A stretch of DNA of 64,000 nt, taken from NCBI GenBank assembly GCA_943371535.1, contig CALRVE020000001.1, forward strand, positions 62,001-126,000. Direction: 5' to 3'. Position 1 is the stretch's first letter. Each line of letters starts with the position of its first letter. Below are positions 18,836-28,413 of this stretch, one piece after another. Origin of the DNA: UBA1930 sp943371535 (GTDB lineage: Bacteria; Bacteroidota; Bacteroidia; Chitinophagales; Chitinophagaceae). The position numbers and the translations under genes were made by a program. The notes beneath the pieces were generated by a model. It did not search any database, was not told where the DNA came from, and saw nothing but the letters and a program-made list of their open reading frames with translations.

Positions 18836-18865
18836 AGAAGGGAACGGAATCGTTCCCTTCTCTTT
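18836..18865 (+). promoter_or_regulatory. Leader hairpin upstream of rimP
   Basis: A perfect 11-bp stem, AGAAGGGAACG pairing with CGTTCCCTTCT, closes the loop GAAT and is followed by CTTTT. It starts about 15 bases after the predicted transcription start and ends 11 bases before the rimP ATG. It could act as an attenuator/terminator or influence ribosome access. Autoregulation of this operon by NusA is known in other bacteria; a link here is inference. Confidence 0.65.
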
Positions 18866-18872
18866 TGTACCT

Positions 18873-19343
18873 ATGTCAGTAGAAAATAAATTACAACAAA
18901 TAGAAACCTTACTCAATGGTTTTTTAGCCGAACAACCCGAATATTTTTTGGTGAGTTTACGCATAAAACCAACTGATAATGTAAAGGTTTTTTTAGATGG
19001 CGATAATGGCATCACAATAGAAAAGTGTATTTACTTCAATCGTAAATTAAGAAATGCAATTGAAGAAAATGGTATTTATCCAGAAGGTGAATACAGTTTA
19101 GAAATGTCTAGCCCAGGCGTTGGTGAGCCTTTAAAACAACATCGCCAATACAGTAAAAATATCAATCGTTTTGTAGAAGTAATTTTAAACGATGATACAA
19201 AAAAAGAGGGGCAATTACTCACTGTTACCGAAGCCGATATTTTAATTGAAACCATTGAAGGCAAAGGTAAAAAAGCAGTAACACAACAATTGGTTATCCC
19301 ATTCACTAATATAAAATCAACAACCGTTCAAATCAAATTTTAA
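18873..19343 (+). CDS. rimP: Ribosome maturation factor RimP
   Basis: RimP helps assemble the head of the 30S ribosomal subunit. The protein has 156 residues, the expected size, with the N-terminal alpha/beta domain carrying the conserved strand VKVFLDGDNGITIEKC and the segment YSLEMSSPGVGEPL near 73-86. The C-terminal SH3-like barrel includes RFVEVILNDDTKKEGQLL. It opens the conserved order rimP-nusA-infB, with nusA 57 bases downstream. The start is chosen because the promoter and leader hairpin lie immediately before it and no earlier in-frame start is plausible. Confidence 0.94.
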   Translation: MSVENKLQQIETLLNGFLAEQPEYFLVSLRIKPTDNVKVFLDGDNGITIEKCIYFNRKLRNAIEENGIYPEGEYSLEMSSPGVGEPLKQHRQYSKNINRFVEVILNDDTKKEGQLLTVTEADILIETIEGKGKKAVTQQLVIPFTNIKSTTVQIKF

Positions 19344-19400
19344 AAAACTATTCTACCCAACAGTAGAAATTGAAAATTTGGAATTTTAAATTTTTCAAGT

Positions 19401-20672
19401 ATGGCAAGTATAAATTTAATCGATGCATTTCAGGATTTTAAAGATGCAGAAAATCTAGATCGTCCTACGCTTATGAAAGTGGTAGAAGATGTATTCAAAA
19501 CCTTATTACGTAAAAAATATGGTGCCGATGATAACTTCGACGTAATTGTAAATGCCGAAAAAGGCGACTTAGAAATTATTCGTCGTCGTATGATTGTAGA
19601 AGATGGTGAAGTAATTGATCCACTTGCCGAAATTGCTTATAGCGATGCTGTAAAAATTGAACCCGATTTTGAAGTAGGTGAAGAATTATACCAAGAAGTG
19701 AACATGGTTGATTTTGGTAGAAGAGCCATTTTAGCTGCTAAACAAACTTTAGCTAGCCGTATTGGTGATCTTAAGAAAAATGTATTGGTTAAAAAATATG
19801 CCGATAGAATTGGCGACATTATTAGTGCCGAAGTTTATCAGGTTTGGAAAAAAGAGGTTTTATTATTAGATGAAGAAGGTAATGAATTGATTCTTCCAAA
19901 ATCTGAACAAATACCACAAGATTATTTTAAAAAAGGCGAAAATACCCGTGCAGTGGTGGCTAGAGTAGACATGAAAAATAATTCACCAGTAATTGTTTTA
20001 TCACGTACCAGCCCATTGTTCTTAGCTAAATTATTAGAAATTGAAGTGCCAGAAATTTTTGATGGTTTAATCTCTATCAAAAAAATAGTAAGAGAACCAG
20101 GAGAAAGAGCCAAAGTTGCGGTAGAAAGCTTTGACGATAGAATTGATCCTGTAGGTGCTTGTGTGGGTATGAAAGGTAGTCGTATTCACGGTATTGTACG
20201 TGAATTGAAAAATGAAAATATTGATGTTATTAATTATACTGCTAACATTCAATTATTAATTCAACGTTCATTAACACCAGCTAAAATTAGCTTTATGAAC
20301 TTGGATAACGATAAAATGCAGGCCGATGTTTACTTAAAAGCCGATCAAGTTTCTTTAGCTATTGGTAGAAGAGGCGTAAACATTAAATTAGCTTGTGAAC
20401 TAACAGGTTATGAAATTGATGTATTTAGAGAAGATGAAGAACAAGTTGATGAATTTGATATTGATTTAGACGAATTTAGCGATGAAATTGAACAATGGAT
20501 TATTGATGAATTTAAACGTGTAGGCTGCGATACAGCCAATAGCGTTTTGAAATTGTCTGAATCTGAGTTAGAGAGAAGAACCGATTTAGAAAAAGAAACA
20601 ATTGCCGATGTGAAGCGTATTTTACAAGCCGAATTTGATAAAGAAGAAGCAGAAGAAACGCCAGAAGCATAG
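19401..20672 (+). CDS. nusA: Transcription termination/antitermination factor NusA
   Basis: NusA binds RNA polymerase and controls pausing, termination and antitermination. This 423-residue copy has the N-terminal polymerase-binding domain (1-130). An S1 domain (about 134-200, TRAVVARVDMKNNSPVIVLSR) and two KH domains (DPVGACVGMKGSRIHGIV and SLAIGRRGVNIKLACELTG) follow. A short acidic tail (IDLDEFSDEIEQWIIDEF) and one helix-hairpin-like repeat complete it, without the two full C-terminal acidic repeats of E. coli. It is the second gene of the rimP operon, 94 bases before infB. Confidence 0.95.
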   Translation: MASINLIDAFQDFKDAENLDRPTLMKVVEDVFKTLLRKKYGADDNFDVIVNAEKGDLEIIRRRMIVEDGEVIDPLAEIAYSDAVKIEPDFEVGEELYQEVNMVDFGRRAILAAKQTLASRIGDLKKNVLVKKYADRIGDIISAEVYQVWKKEVLLLDEEGNELILPKSEQIPQDYFKKGENTRAVVARVDMKNNSPVIVLSRTSPLFLAKLLEIEVPEIFDGLISIKKIVREPGERAKVAVESFDDRIDPVGACVGMKGSRIHGIVRELKNENIDVINYTANIQLLIQRSLTPAKISFMNLDNDKMQADVYLKADQVSLAIGRRGVNIKLACELTGYEIDVFREDEEQVDEFDIDLDEFSDEIEQWIIDEFKRVGCDTANSVLKLSESELERRTDLEKETIADVKRILQAEFDKEEAEETPEA

Positions 20673-20766
20673 AATTGTATGAATAATGCAGTAAAGCATT
20701 ACTTTTAGAAAAAATTAAATGGCTTAGCTCAACAAAAAGAAGCAAGCCTCGATTAAATAAAACTGA

Positions 20767-23736
20767 ATGTCAGAACTGAAATTACCAAGATTATTAGCTG
20801 CAGCTAAAGAATTTAACATAGGGCAAGATACCTTAGTTGATTTTTTGGCAAAAAAAGGATTTAATAAAGATGATCTGAAGCCTACCGCTAAGCTTACAGA
20901 ACAGCAATATCTTGCCTTACAAACCGAGTTTCAAGGCGATAAAGTTGCCAAGAACAAAGCCGATCAGGTAGAAATACCTAAATCTATTGGTGCCGAAGCA
21001 AGAAAGAAAAAAGAAGAAGAAGACCTTTCTTTCAAAAAAGAAGAGAAAAAAGTTATTGCACCAAAAGAAGAACCAAAACCAGCAGAAGTAGTTGTTCCAA
21101 CTCCTGAGCCTGTTCAAGAAGTGGTGGTTGAACAACTAACTCCAGCTATAGAAGCAACTTCTGAGCCTGTTTCACCGGTTGAAGTTGAAGCTCCTCACCC
21201 TCAACCAATTGTTGAAGCCAAAGCTCAAGAAGAAACTGTTACTAAATTGGATGCTCCTTCAATTGAAGGTCCTAAGGTTTTAGATAAAATAGATTTAAGT
21301 GCAATCGACTCTTCTACTAGACCTAAAAAAGGAGCAAAGAAAACTGTTGAGCCTGCAAAGCCGATAGCCCCTAAAGTAGGAGTGAAGAAAACTGTAGAAC
21401 CTGTTCAGCAAGCACCAACTATTCAAGTTGTAGAGCCAGTTACACCAGTTGAAGAAGCTCCTCCAGTAATTGAAAATATTGAAGTAGAAAAATTAACCGG
21501 ACCAAAAATATTAGGTAAAATTTCTTTACCTGTAGATAATGATACCCGACCAAAACCTGGTGCAAAAGATGAACATCGTAAACGCAAACGTATTATCGTT
21601 GATAAGAAAACAAGTGGAAATATTCAACATGTTGACTTTAGAAAAGACGATAAAACAGGTGGTGGAACTCAACAGCCAAGATTAGGCATTCAAAAAGCTG
21701 GACCTGGTGGTGCACCAAACAGAGGTGGTGGACCAGGAGGTCAAAATAGAGGTGGTGGACCAAACAGAGGTGGTAATAGAAACGATAGAGGTAGAGATGC
21801 TCGTAGAGAAGATAAAGAAATAGACGCAAAAGAAATTCAAGATAAGATTAAAGAAACACAAGCAAAACTTGCTGGTGGTGGTGGTAGAGGCAAAAGCTTA
21901 AAAGCTAAATATCGTAGAGAAAAACGTCAGGAAGCAGCTGATGCAGCTGATGGAATGATGGGCGATGATAACAAACTACATGTTACAGAATTTGTAACGG
22001 TAAGTGAGTTGGCAAATTTAATGGATGTAAGCTTTACCGATGTAATTAGCAAGTGTATGAACCTTGGTTTAATGGTATCTATTAACCAACGTTTAGATGC
22101 AGAAGTAATTGAATTGGTAGCAAGTGAATTTAATTTTGAAGTAGAATTTACCAGTGTAGAAGATGTAGATGTAGAGGAAGAAGAAGAAGAAGAAAATCCA
22201 GATGATTTAACTGGTCGTGCACCAATTGTAACCATTATGGGTCACGTAGATCATGGTAAAACATCATTACTCGATTATATCAGAAGTTCTAAAGTAGTAG
22301 CAGGTGAAGCAGGTGGTATTACACAACATATTGGTGCTTACGAAGTAGAAGTGAATGATGGTAAAAAAATTAGTTTCTTAGATACACCTGGTCACGAAGC
22401 ATTTACAGCCATGAGGGCAAGAGGTGCTAAAGTAACCGATATTGCTGTAATTGTAGTAGCTGCCGATGATGCTGTAATGCCTCAAACCAAAGAAGCCATC
22501 AGCCATGCACAAGCAGCAAATGTACCAATGATTTTTGCGGTGAATAAAATAGACAAAGACGGAGCCAATCCACAAAAAATCTATGAACAATTATCGCAAA
22601 TGAATTTGTTGGTAGAATCTTGGGGCGGTAAATACCAAAGCCAAGAATTGAGTGCCAAGCAAGGATTGAATGTAGATTTATTATTAGAAAAAATATTATT
22701 AGAAGCCGAATTATTAGACCTTAAAGCCAATCCTAAAAAAGCTGGTTCAGGAACCATTATTGAAGCTTCATTAGATAAAGGTCGTGGTTATGTTGCAACT
22801 ATTTTAGTACAAAATGGAACATTAAAACAAGGCGATATTATTGTTTCAGGACAATATTATGGTAGAGTAAAAGCCATGTTCAATGAGCGTAATCAACGTG
22901 TTACCGAAGCTCCACCAAGTACACCTGTAGTTATTTTAGGGTTAAGTGGTGCACCACAAGCAGGTGAAAAGTTTAAAGTATACTACGATGAAGCCGATGC
23001 TAAAGAAGTTGCTACTAAACGTGCCCAAATTTCTAGAGAACAAGGTTTAAGAGCTAGAAAACATATTACGTTAGATGAAATTGGACGTCGTTTGGCATTG
23101 GGTAACTTTAAAGAATTGAACATTATTATTAAAGGTGATGTGGATGGATCGGTTGAAGCATTGAGCGATAGTTTACAAAAATTATCTACCAGCGAAGTAG
23201 CTATTAGAGTAGTATTAAAAGCGGTAGGACAAATTTCTGAAAGTGATGTATTGTTGGCTGCAGCATCAGATGCAATCTTAATTGGCTTTAATGTTCGTCC
23301 TTCTTCACAAGCCAATAAATTGGCCGAAAATGAAGGTGTACAAATTAAACAATACTCTATTATTTACAACGCCATTGAAGAAATCAAAGGTGCAATGGAA
23401 GGTATGTTAGAACCTAAAGTTGAAGAGAAAGAAGTAGCTACTGTAGAAATTAGAGAAGTGTACAAATTTGATAAAGCAACTGTTGCAGGTTCTTATGTTA
23501 CAGAAGGAAAAATCAAACGTGACCATAAGATTAAAGTATTTAGAGATGGTATTTTGGTGTATCCACGACAAGAAGGTGGCTATGCCGAATTGGGCAGCTT
23601 AAAACGCTTTAAAGATGATGTGAAAGAAGTAAACAATAACTACGAATGTGGTTTAACCGTAAAAGGTTTTACTGATATTCAGGTAGGCGATACAGTAGTA
23701 GCATACGAAGAAGAAGAAGTAAAAAGAACATTATAA
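20767..23736 (+). CDS. infB: Translation initiation factor IF-2
   Basis: IF-2 is the GTPase that delivers initiator tRNA to the ribosome. The 989-residue protein starts with an IF2-N helical domain (LPRLLAAAKEFNIGQDTL). A long low-complexity region of about 300 residues follows, first Pro/Glu/Val rich and then Gly/Arg/Asn rich (near 320-350). A second IF2-N module precedes the GTPase. G1 is GHVDHGKTS near 492, G3 is DTPGHEAF and G4 is NKID. The C-terminal barrel and tRNA-binding domains are intact. It closes the operon; a REP-like palindrome lies 16 bases downstream and may serve as its 3' hairpin. Confidence 0.96.
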   Translation: MSELKLPRLLAAAKEFNIGQDTLVDFLAKKGFNKDDLKPTAKLTEQQYLALQTEFQGDKVAKNKADQVEIPKSIGAEARKKKEEEDLSFKKEEKKVIAPKEEPKPAEVVVPTPEPVQEVVVEQLTPAIEATSEPVSPVEVEAPHPQPIVEAKAQEETVTKLDAPSIEGPKVLDKIDLSAIDSSTRPKKGAKKTVEPAKPIAPKVGVKKTVEPVQQAPTIQVVEPVTPVEEAPPVIENIEVEKLTGPKILGKISLPVDNDTRPKPGAKDEHRKRKRIIVDKKTSGNIQHVDFRKDDKTGGGTQQPRLGIQKAGPGGAPNRGGGPGGQNRGGGPNRGGNRNDRGRDARREDKEIDAKEIQDKIKETQAKLAGGGGRGKSLKAKYRREKRQEAADAADGMMGDDNKLHVTEFVTVSELANLMDVSFTDVISKCMNLGLMVSINQRLDAEVIELVASEFNFEVEFTSVEDVDVEEEEEEENPDDLTGRAPIVTIMGHVDHGKTSLLDYIRSSKVVAGEAGGITQHIGAYEVEVNDGKKISFLDTPGHEAFTAMRARGAKVTDIAVIVVAADDAVMPQTKEAISHAQAANVPMIFAVNKIDKDGANPQKIYEQLSQMNLLVESWGGKYQSQELSAKQGLNVDLLLEKILLEAELLDLKANPKKAGSGTIIEASLDKGRGYVATILVQNGTLKQGDIIVSGQYYGRVKAMFNERNQRVTEAPPSTPVVILGLSGAPQAGEKFKVYYDEADAKEVATKRAQISREQGLRARKHITLDEIGRRLALGNFKELNIIIKGDVDGSVEALSDSLQKLSTSEVAIRVVLKAVGQISESDVLLAAASDAILIGFNVRPSSQANKLAENEGVQIKQYSIIYNAIEEIKGAMEGMLEPKVEEKEVATVEIREVYKFDKATVAGSYVTEGKIKRDHKIKVFRDGILVYPRQEGGYAELGSLKRFKDDVKEVNNNYECGLTVKGFTDIQVGDTVVAYEEEEVKRTL

Positions 23737-23751
23737 CATTAAGCGTTTCTC

Positions 23752-23779
23752 TATTGGTTGGTGTCCTCACCAACCAATA
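23752..23779. repeat. REP palindrome copy 1
   Basis: A perfect 12-bp stem, TATTGGTTGGTG with its complement around the loop TCCT, lies 16 bases after the infB stop. It is the longest stem of the family in the window. Confidence 0.8.
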
Positions 23780-23856
23780 AATTAGAACTAAACGTTTATT
23801 AATACTTATACAAAGGTCAATCAATAAAATGATTGGCTTTTTTATTTCAATCTCTA

Positions 23857-23945
23857 TCGGTTGGTATCTTCACCAACTGAAAAACAAATCGTTCTTGAAA
23901 AAGAATACCAATAAGCTTAGTAAATGGTTGGTGAGACACCAACCA
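23857..23945. repeat. REPIN-like doublet (copies 2 and 3)
   Basis: An imperfect TCGGTTGGT hairpin (23857-23880) and a perfect 9-bp TGGTTGGTG/CACCAACCA hairpin (23925-23945) enclose a spacer that includes the string ATCGTTCTT. The second hairpin is the first in opposite orientation, which is the REPIN arrangement. Confidence 0.65.
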
Positions 23946-24124
23946 CTAGGTAAATCCATTCTATTAACTTCATACATTACAACTTTCTTTATAGAGTACA
24001 TTGCGATGAAGAAGAAAATGCGATATACCCATAACGCATCTAATTTATTGTTCAACAAACCTTCATCAAACACATTTTGTATTTTACGGTTATTCATAGA
24101 TATTTCCATTTTAAATACAACTCC

Positions 24125-27100
24125 ATGAGAAAATTTCTTTTTTTGATTGCTATTTGTGTATTCCAATTGGTAACACAAGCACAACAAATAAACTTAGCAC
24201 AACAGTTTAAAAATTTAAAACCACGTAGTATAGGGCCTGCTGGCATGAGTGGTAGGGTTACTAGTATAGATGCAGTACATACCAATACAGATATTATTTA
24301 TTTAGGTACAGCAAGTGGTGGCGTTTGGAAAACTGAAAATGGTGGTGCAAAATGGACGCCCATTTTTGATGAACAGCCTATTCAAAACATTGGTGCAGTA
24401 GCTATTACACAAAGTAATCCATCTATTGTTTGGGTTGGTACTGGTGAAGGTAATCCTAGAAACTCCATCAATATTGGCGAAGGCATTTACAAAACATTAG
24501 ATGGTGGCAAAACATGGAAATGTATGGGTTTAGAGAAAACAAGAAACATACATCGTATCATTATCGACCCTACCAATCCTGATATTGTGTATGTGGGTGC
24601 TATTGGCAATCCTTATGGTATTCATGCAGAACGTGGTGTTTATAAAACAACAGATGGTGGCGAAACATGGAAATTAATATTACATACCAATGACAGCAGT
24701 GGAGTGGGAGATATGGTGATGGATCCTACCAATCCAAACAAATTGTTTGTAAACATGTGGCAACATGCACGTACACCTTGGAGTTTTACAAGTGGTGGTA
24801 GTGGCAGTGGTTTGTTTGTAACCTATGATGGAGGTAAAAGCTTTAAAAAATTAGGTAAAGAAGAAGGACTTCCTGCTGGCAATTATGGAAGAATTGGAAT
24901 TACCATTAGCAGAAGCGAACCCAACCGTGTATATGCTTTAGTAGAAGCTACCAAAAATGGATTATACAAATCAGATGATGGTGGCATGAAATGGGAATTG
25001 GTAAATAGTAGTCCTGATGTTGTAAACAACAGACCTTTTTATTTTCAAGATATTGCTTGTGATCCTCAAAATGAAAATAGAGTATATCTTATTTATCAAA
25101 TGATTAGCCTCAGTGAAGATGGAGGTAAAAACTTTAAAACCATTATTCCCTATAGTGGCATCCATCCAGATCATCATGCATTTTATATCAATCCCCTCGA
25201 TCCATCTTTTATTATTGATGGTAATGATGGTGGCATTGGTATTAGCAGAGATAGAGGTAAAAATTGGGTGTTCGATGAGAAATTACCTCTAGGTCAGTTT
25301 TACCATATCAATGTAGATAATAAAATTCCTTACAATATTATGGGTGGCTTACAAGACAATGGTAGTTGGCATGGTCCATCTTACACTTGGATTGATGGAG
25401 GAATAAAAAACAGTTATTGGCAAAACGTTGGTGGTGGCGATGGATTTGATGTAATGCCACACCCAACAGATGAAAATTGGTTGTATTCCATGAGTCAAGG
25501 AGGTTCGCTAGGAAGATACAATATTGCTACTGGCGAAAATTGGTATATCAAACCACCCAATCCCTCAGCAAAAATTCGTCACAGATTTAATTGGAATGCT
25601 GGTATTGCTCAAGACCCATACGATAAAAATACCATTTACTATGGTAGTCAATTTGTAAATAAAAGTATCAATAGTGGTGCAAGTTGGCAGCAAATTTCAC
25701 CAGATTTAACCACTGCCGATAGTGCCAAAATAGACCAAACCAATAATGGTGGTTTAAGTATTGATATTACTGGAGCCGAAAATCATTGCACCATTCTTTG
25801 TATAGAGCCATCGCCTAAACAAAAAGATGTTTTATGGGTTGGAACAGATGATGGTAATGTACAATTATCAAAAGATGGTGGTATTACTTGGACAAATTTT
25901 CGTGGTAAAATTCCAGGTATGCCAATGGGTGCTTGGGTACCCCAAATAAGAGCTAGCAAACACAATGCTGCTGAGGCATTTGTAGTATGCAATGATTACA
26001 GAAGAGCCGATTTTAAACCCTATATTTTTAGAACTACAGATTTTGGAAAAACATGGACGAGATTGGTAGACGAGAAAAAAGTAAATGGCTATGCCTTGTG
26101 CATAATACAAGACCCTACAGAACCCAATTTAATTTTTGTAGGCACAGAGCAAGGGTTATGGATAAGCTTTGACAATGGTAATAATTTTCAACAATTTAAA
26201 AATGGCTATCCATCTGTATCTACTTACGATTTAGCCATTCAAGAAAGAGAAGCAGATTTAGTAATTGCTACATTTGGTAGAGCCTTGTATGTGTTAGATG
26301 ATATTCGTCCATTAAGAAAAATTGCAGCCAAGAAAGGTCAATTATTCACCAATAAATTAACTGCATTTGCTGCACCAATTGCTTATCAAGCAAATGGTAA
26401 AAAACCGGTTGGTATAGAGTATAGCAAATGGGGTACTTATGAAGGTGAGAATAGAAATGAAGGAGCTGCCATTAGTTTTTTTGTACAGAAATCTGCTGCA
26501 GATACAGGTAAAAATAAATTAGCTGATACTGCAATTATAAAAATATACAATGCCAATAATGAGCAAGTAAGAATGTTAAGGGTGAAAGCCGATACTGGTT
26601 TTAACCGTTTTTATTGGGGTATGGAAGGTAAAGGGGTAAGACAAATAAATAGCAGAAGAAATAGAAACACTACAACAGAAAATGAACCTGCTGGTTTATT
26701 GGTAAATCCTGGCAACTACAAAGTAGTAATTGCAGTAGGAAAAAATACCGATAGTACATTGGTTGAAGTAAAAGATGATCCCAATGCACCTATTAGTATG
26801 GAAGTAAGAAATGCCAAACGACTACAAATAGAAAGACTGAATAAAAGCTCATTAAAACTTGTAGAAATTGCCGATAGATTACAAGAGGCTGAAGAAGTAA
26901 TGAAAAAAGTAGAAGCCAACTATGCAAGTATGGATAAGAAAAATGCCGACAGCATTAAAACTATTGCAAAACAAATGGCAGATAGTATTAAAAGTTTAAG
27001 AGCTTTACTATTAGGGCAACCACAAGAAAAACAAGGGTATGGTCAAGTGCCACAAGTAACTGTTGTAGGTACTTTACAAGAGGCAAGAAGTAATATTACT

Positions 27101-27277
27101 TCAAAAAATATTGTACCTGGGCAACAAGAAGAAAGGTTGATTGAAGAAGCTGAACAACAAGTTGCTTCATTGGTACAAAAAGCCAATCAATTTTTTACGA
27201 TTACTTGGAAAAAATATCAACAACTAGTAGAAACTAGCCCTGTTAAATTATTTAAAGAATATAAAGCTTGGGAGTAA
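24125..27277 (+). CDS. Large exported BNR/Asp-box repeat protein (VPS10/sialidase-like propeller)
   Basis: The protein has 1050 residues when started at 24125, where a clean signal peptide begins (MRKFLFLIAICVFQLVTQAQ); an upstream in-frame start at 24077 would bury it. The first 700 residues contain many Asp-box repeats such as TENGGAKWTPIF, TLDGGKTWKCM, TTDGGETWKLI and SKDGGITWTNF, the mark of sortilin/sialidase-type propellers. A C-terminal part of about 300 residues, partly coiled (RLQEAEEVMKKVEANYASM), follows. Homologues are often labelled glycosyl hydrolase, but no sialidase RIP or catalytic Tyr/Glu pair was identified, so activity is unproven. There is no T9SS domain at the end. Confidence 0.85.
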   Translation: MRKFLFLIAICVFQLVTQAQQINLAQQFKNLKPRSIGPAGMSGRVTSIDAVHTNTDIIYLGTASGGVWKTENGGAKWTPIFDEQPIQNIGAVAITQSNPSIVWVGTGEGNPRNSINIGEGIYKTLDGGKTWKCMGLEKTRNIHRIIIDPTNPDIVYVGAIGNPYGIHAERGVYKTTDGGETWKLILHTNDSSGVGDMVMDPTNPNKLFVNMWQHARTPWSFTSGGSGSGLFVTYDGGKSFKKLGKEEGLPAGNYGRIGITISRSEPNRVYALVEATKNGLYKSDDGGMKWELVNSSPDVVNNRPFYFQDIACDPQNENRVYLIYQMISLSEDGGKNFKTIIPYSGIHPDHHAFYINPLDPSFIIDGNDGGIGISRDRGKNWVFDEKLPLGQFYHINVDNKIPYNIMGGLQDNGSWHGPSYTWIDGGIKNSYWQNVGGGDGFDVMPHPTDENWLYSMSQGGSLGRYNIATGENWYIKPPNPSAKIRHRFNWNAGIAQDPYDKNTIYYGSQFVNKSINSGASWQQISPDLTTADSAKIDQTNNGGLSIDITGAENHCTILCIEPSPKQKDVLWVGTDDGNVQLSKDGGITWTNFRGKIPGMPMGAWVPQIRASKHNAAEAFVVCNDYRRADFKPYIFRTTDFGKTWTRLVDEKKVNGYALCIIQDPTEPNLIFVGTEQGLWISFDNGNNFQQFKNGYPSVSTYDLAIQEREADLVIATFGRALYVLDDIRPLRKIAAKKGQLFTNKLTAFAAPIAYQANGKKPVGIEYSKWGTYEGENRNEGAAISFFVQKSAADTGKNKLADTAIIKIYNANNEQVRMLRVKADTGFNRFYWGMEGKGVRQINSRRNRNTTTENEPAGLLVNPGNYKVVIAVGKNTDSTLVEVKDDPNAPISMEVRNAKRLQIERLNKSSLKLVEIADRLQEAEEVMKKVEANYASMDKKNADSIKTIAKQMADSIKSLRALLLGQPQEKQGYGQVPQVTVVGTLQEARSNITSKNIVPGQQEERLIEEAEQQVASLVQKANQFFTITWKKYQQLVETSPVKLFKEYKAWE

Positions 27278-27536
27278 GTTGTTTATCTACTAGCTTCTAT
27301 CGGTTGCAGTCATCAGCAACCAAAAAGTAGATAATTATTCAAGGGGATTAAATTTTTAGAAAGTGGTTGGTGAAGACACTAACCACTAAGTGTAATATAA
27401 GGCTTGGGAATAATTTGTTTATCTACTAGCTTCTATCGGTTGGTGTCATCACCAACCGAAAAGTAGATAATTATTCAAGGGGATTAAATTTTTAGAAAGT
27501 GGTAGGTGAAGACACTAATCACTAAGTGTAATTATC
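27261..27536. repeat. 136-bp tandem duplication across the BNR gene end
   Basis: Positions 27261-27396 and 27397-27536 are two direct copies with a period of 136 bases and high identity. The first copy includes the last five sense codons and stop of the BNR gene. Each copy carries a REPIN-like doublet: hairpins at 27302-27321 and 27363-27386 in the first, 27436-27459 and 27499-27522 in the second. In the second copy an outer stem TTATCTACT/AGTAGATAA surrounds the first hairpin. Confidence 0.85.
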
Positions 27537-27566
27537 TAACTTTTTTACTTTTTAATGAGCCTTAAA

Positions 27567-28232
27567 ATGAAAACTATAAAAAAAATTGTTTTTATTGTTT
27601 CTATATTCTTGTGTTTTACGAGCTGTAATTTAATTTATGGCAATAAAACAAGAATTGTTAAAACAGATTTAACTTCAAAAGTTTTTCTTATCTCAAAAGG
27701 AACTCCCTTAGTAATTGAAAGTATATCCGTTTTAGATAGATTGAGCCGTGACTGGCCTTATGGTAAATTTAATAGAGCAATAATTAAAGTAAACGACACT
27801 CTAGATTATTTTAATGAAATAGTTGAAGGCATTAAGGCATTACAAAGTACATATAATATTAAATTTAAAAACGAAGCAAATATTGTAAATGATAGTTTAT
27901 TCAAACCCTTGTTAGAAGACCTTAGGTTTACTTATGGTTTCCACTTTGATCAAATGAAAACTAGTGATTTTACTAATAAGGAGGATGGGTTACATCTTAT
28001 AGTTACAATTATAAGAGAATACGGATGTGTACAAGGTTACCAAGTAGGGTGTGTTTACGAAATAAGTTTTGTCTATGATTTTTTTCTTGTAAAAAATGGA
28101 GAATTATCTCAAGAAACAACTATTCTAAGAAAAAGAAATGCAAACCATCCTGAAAATAAAAAACGTTGGAAACCTATACCAAGAGATACAAGAAGAGTAT
28201 TTAAGAAATTGTATAAGTTATCGGATAAGTAA
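27567..28232 (+). CDS. Hypothetical lipoprotein
   Basis: This is a 221-residue lipoprotein with a signal sequence (MKTIKKIVFIVSIFLCF) and lipobox FTSC, so Cys near residue 20 would be lipidated. The rest is mixed alpha/beta with no motif I recognise; one segment, YGCVQGYQVGCVYEISF, contains two further Cys. The start at 27567 is preferred to 27555 because it gives a normal lipoprotein signal. It lies between copies of the REP palindrome, and a strong terminator follows 75 bases downstream. Confidence 0.7.
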   Translation: MKTIKKIVFIVSIFLCFTSCNLIYGNKTRIVKTDLTSKVFLISKGTPLVIESISVLDRLSRDWPYGKFNRAIIKVNDTLDYFNEIVEGIKALQSTYNIKFKNEANIVNDSLFKPLLEDLRFTYGFHFDQMKTSDFTNKEDGLHLIVTIIREYGCVQGYQVGCVYEISFVYDFFLVKNGELSQETTILRKRNANHPENKKRWKPIPRDTRRVFKKLYKLSDK

Positions 28233-28242
28233 TTTTTATCTA

Positions 28243-28266
28243 TCGGTTGGTGTCCTCACCAACCGA
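28243..28266. repeat. REP palindrome copy 8
   Basis: A perfect 10-bp stem, TCGGTTGGTG with its complement around the loop TCCT. The following bases (ATCGTTCTTCATGAAGAAT) match the spacer of the doublet at 23857, but the partner hairpin is missing. Confidence 0.8.
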
Positions 28267-28306
28267 AAAAATAATCGTTCTTCATGAAGAATTACTAATG
28301 AAGGCG

Positions 28307-28345
28307 AAAAAATGAGTTGTTTCCCCAAAAACAACTCATTTTTTT
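28307..28345 (+). terminator. Terminator before the SurA-like gene
   Basis: A perfect 14-bp stem (AAAAAATGAGTTGT and its complement) with loop TTCCCCAAAA ends in a run of T. It separates the lipoprotein gene from the isomerase gene. Confidence 0.8.
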
Positions 28346-28413
28346 GTTAAAACAACAATTATCCATGTTTGGCAAGGCATCAATAGTTATTTTTACGCCC
28401 TAAGTTTTTTTGC

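Larger units (their letters stand above)
23737..24124. other. Intergenic region carrying REPIN-like palindromes
   Basis: This 388-base gap separates infB from the BNR-repeat protein. It contains three copies of the GGTTGGTG-type palindrome, listed separately as repeats. An open frame of 99 codons runs through two of the palindromes but is not credible as a gene. Confidence 0.6.

Noticed and set aside
23829..24128. 99-codon plus-strand frame before the BNR gene
   Set aside because: It runs through two REP palindromes and has no protein-like features.
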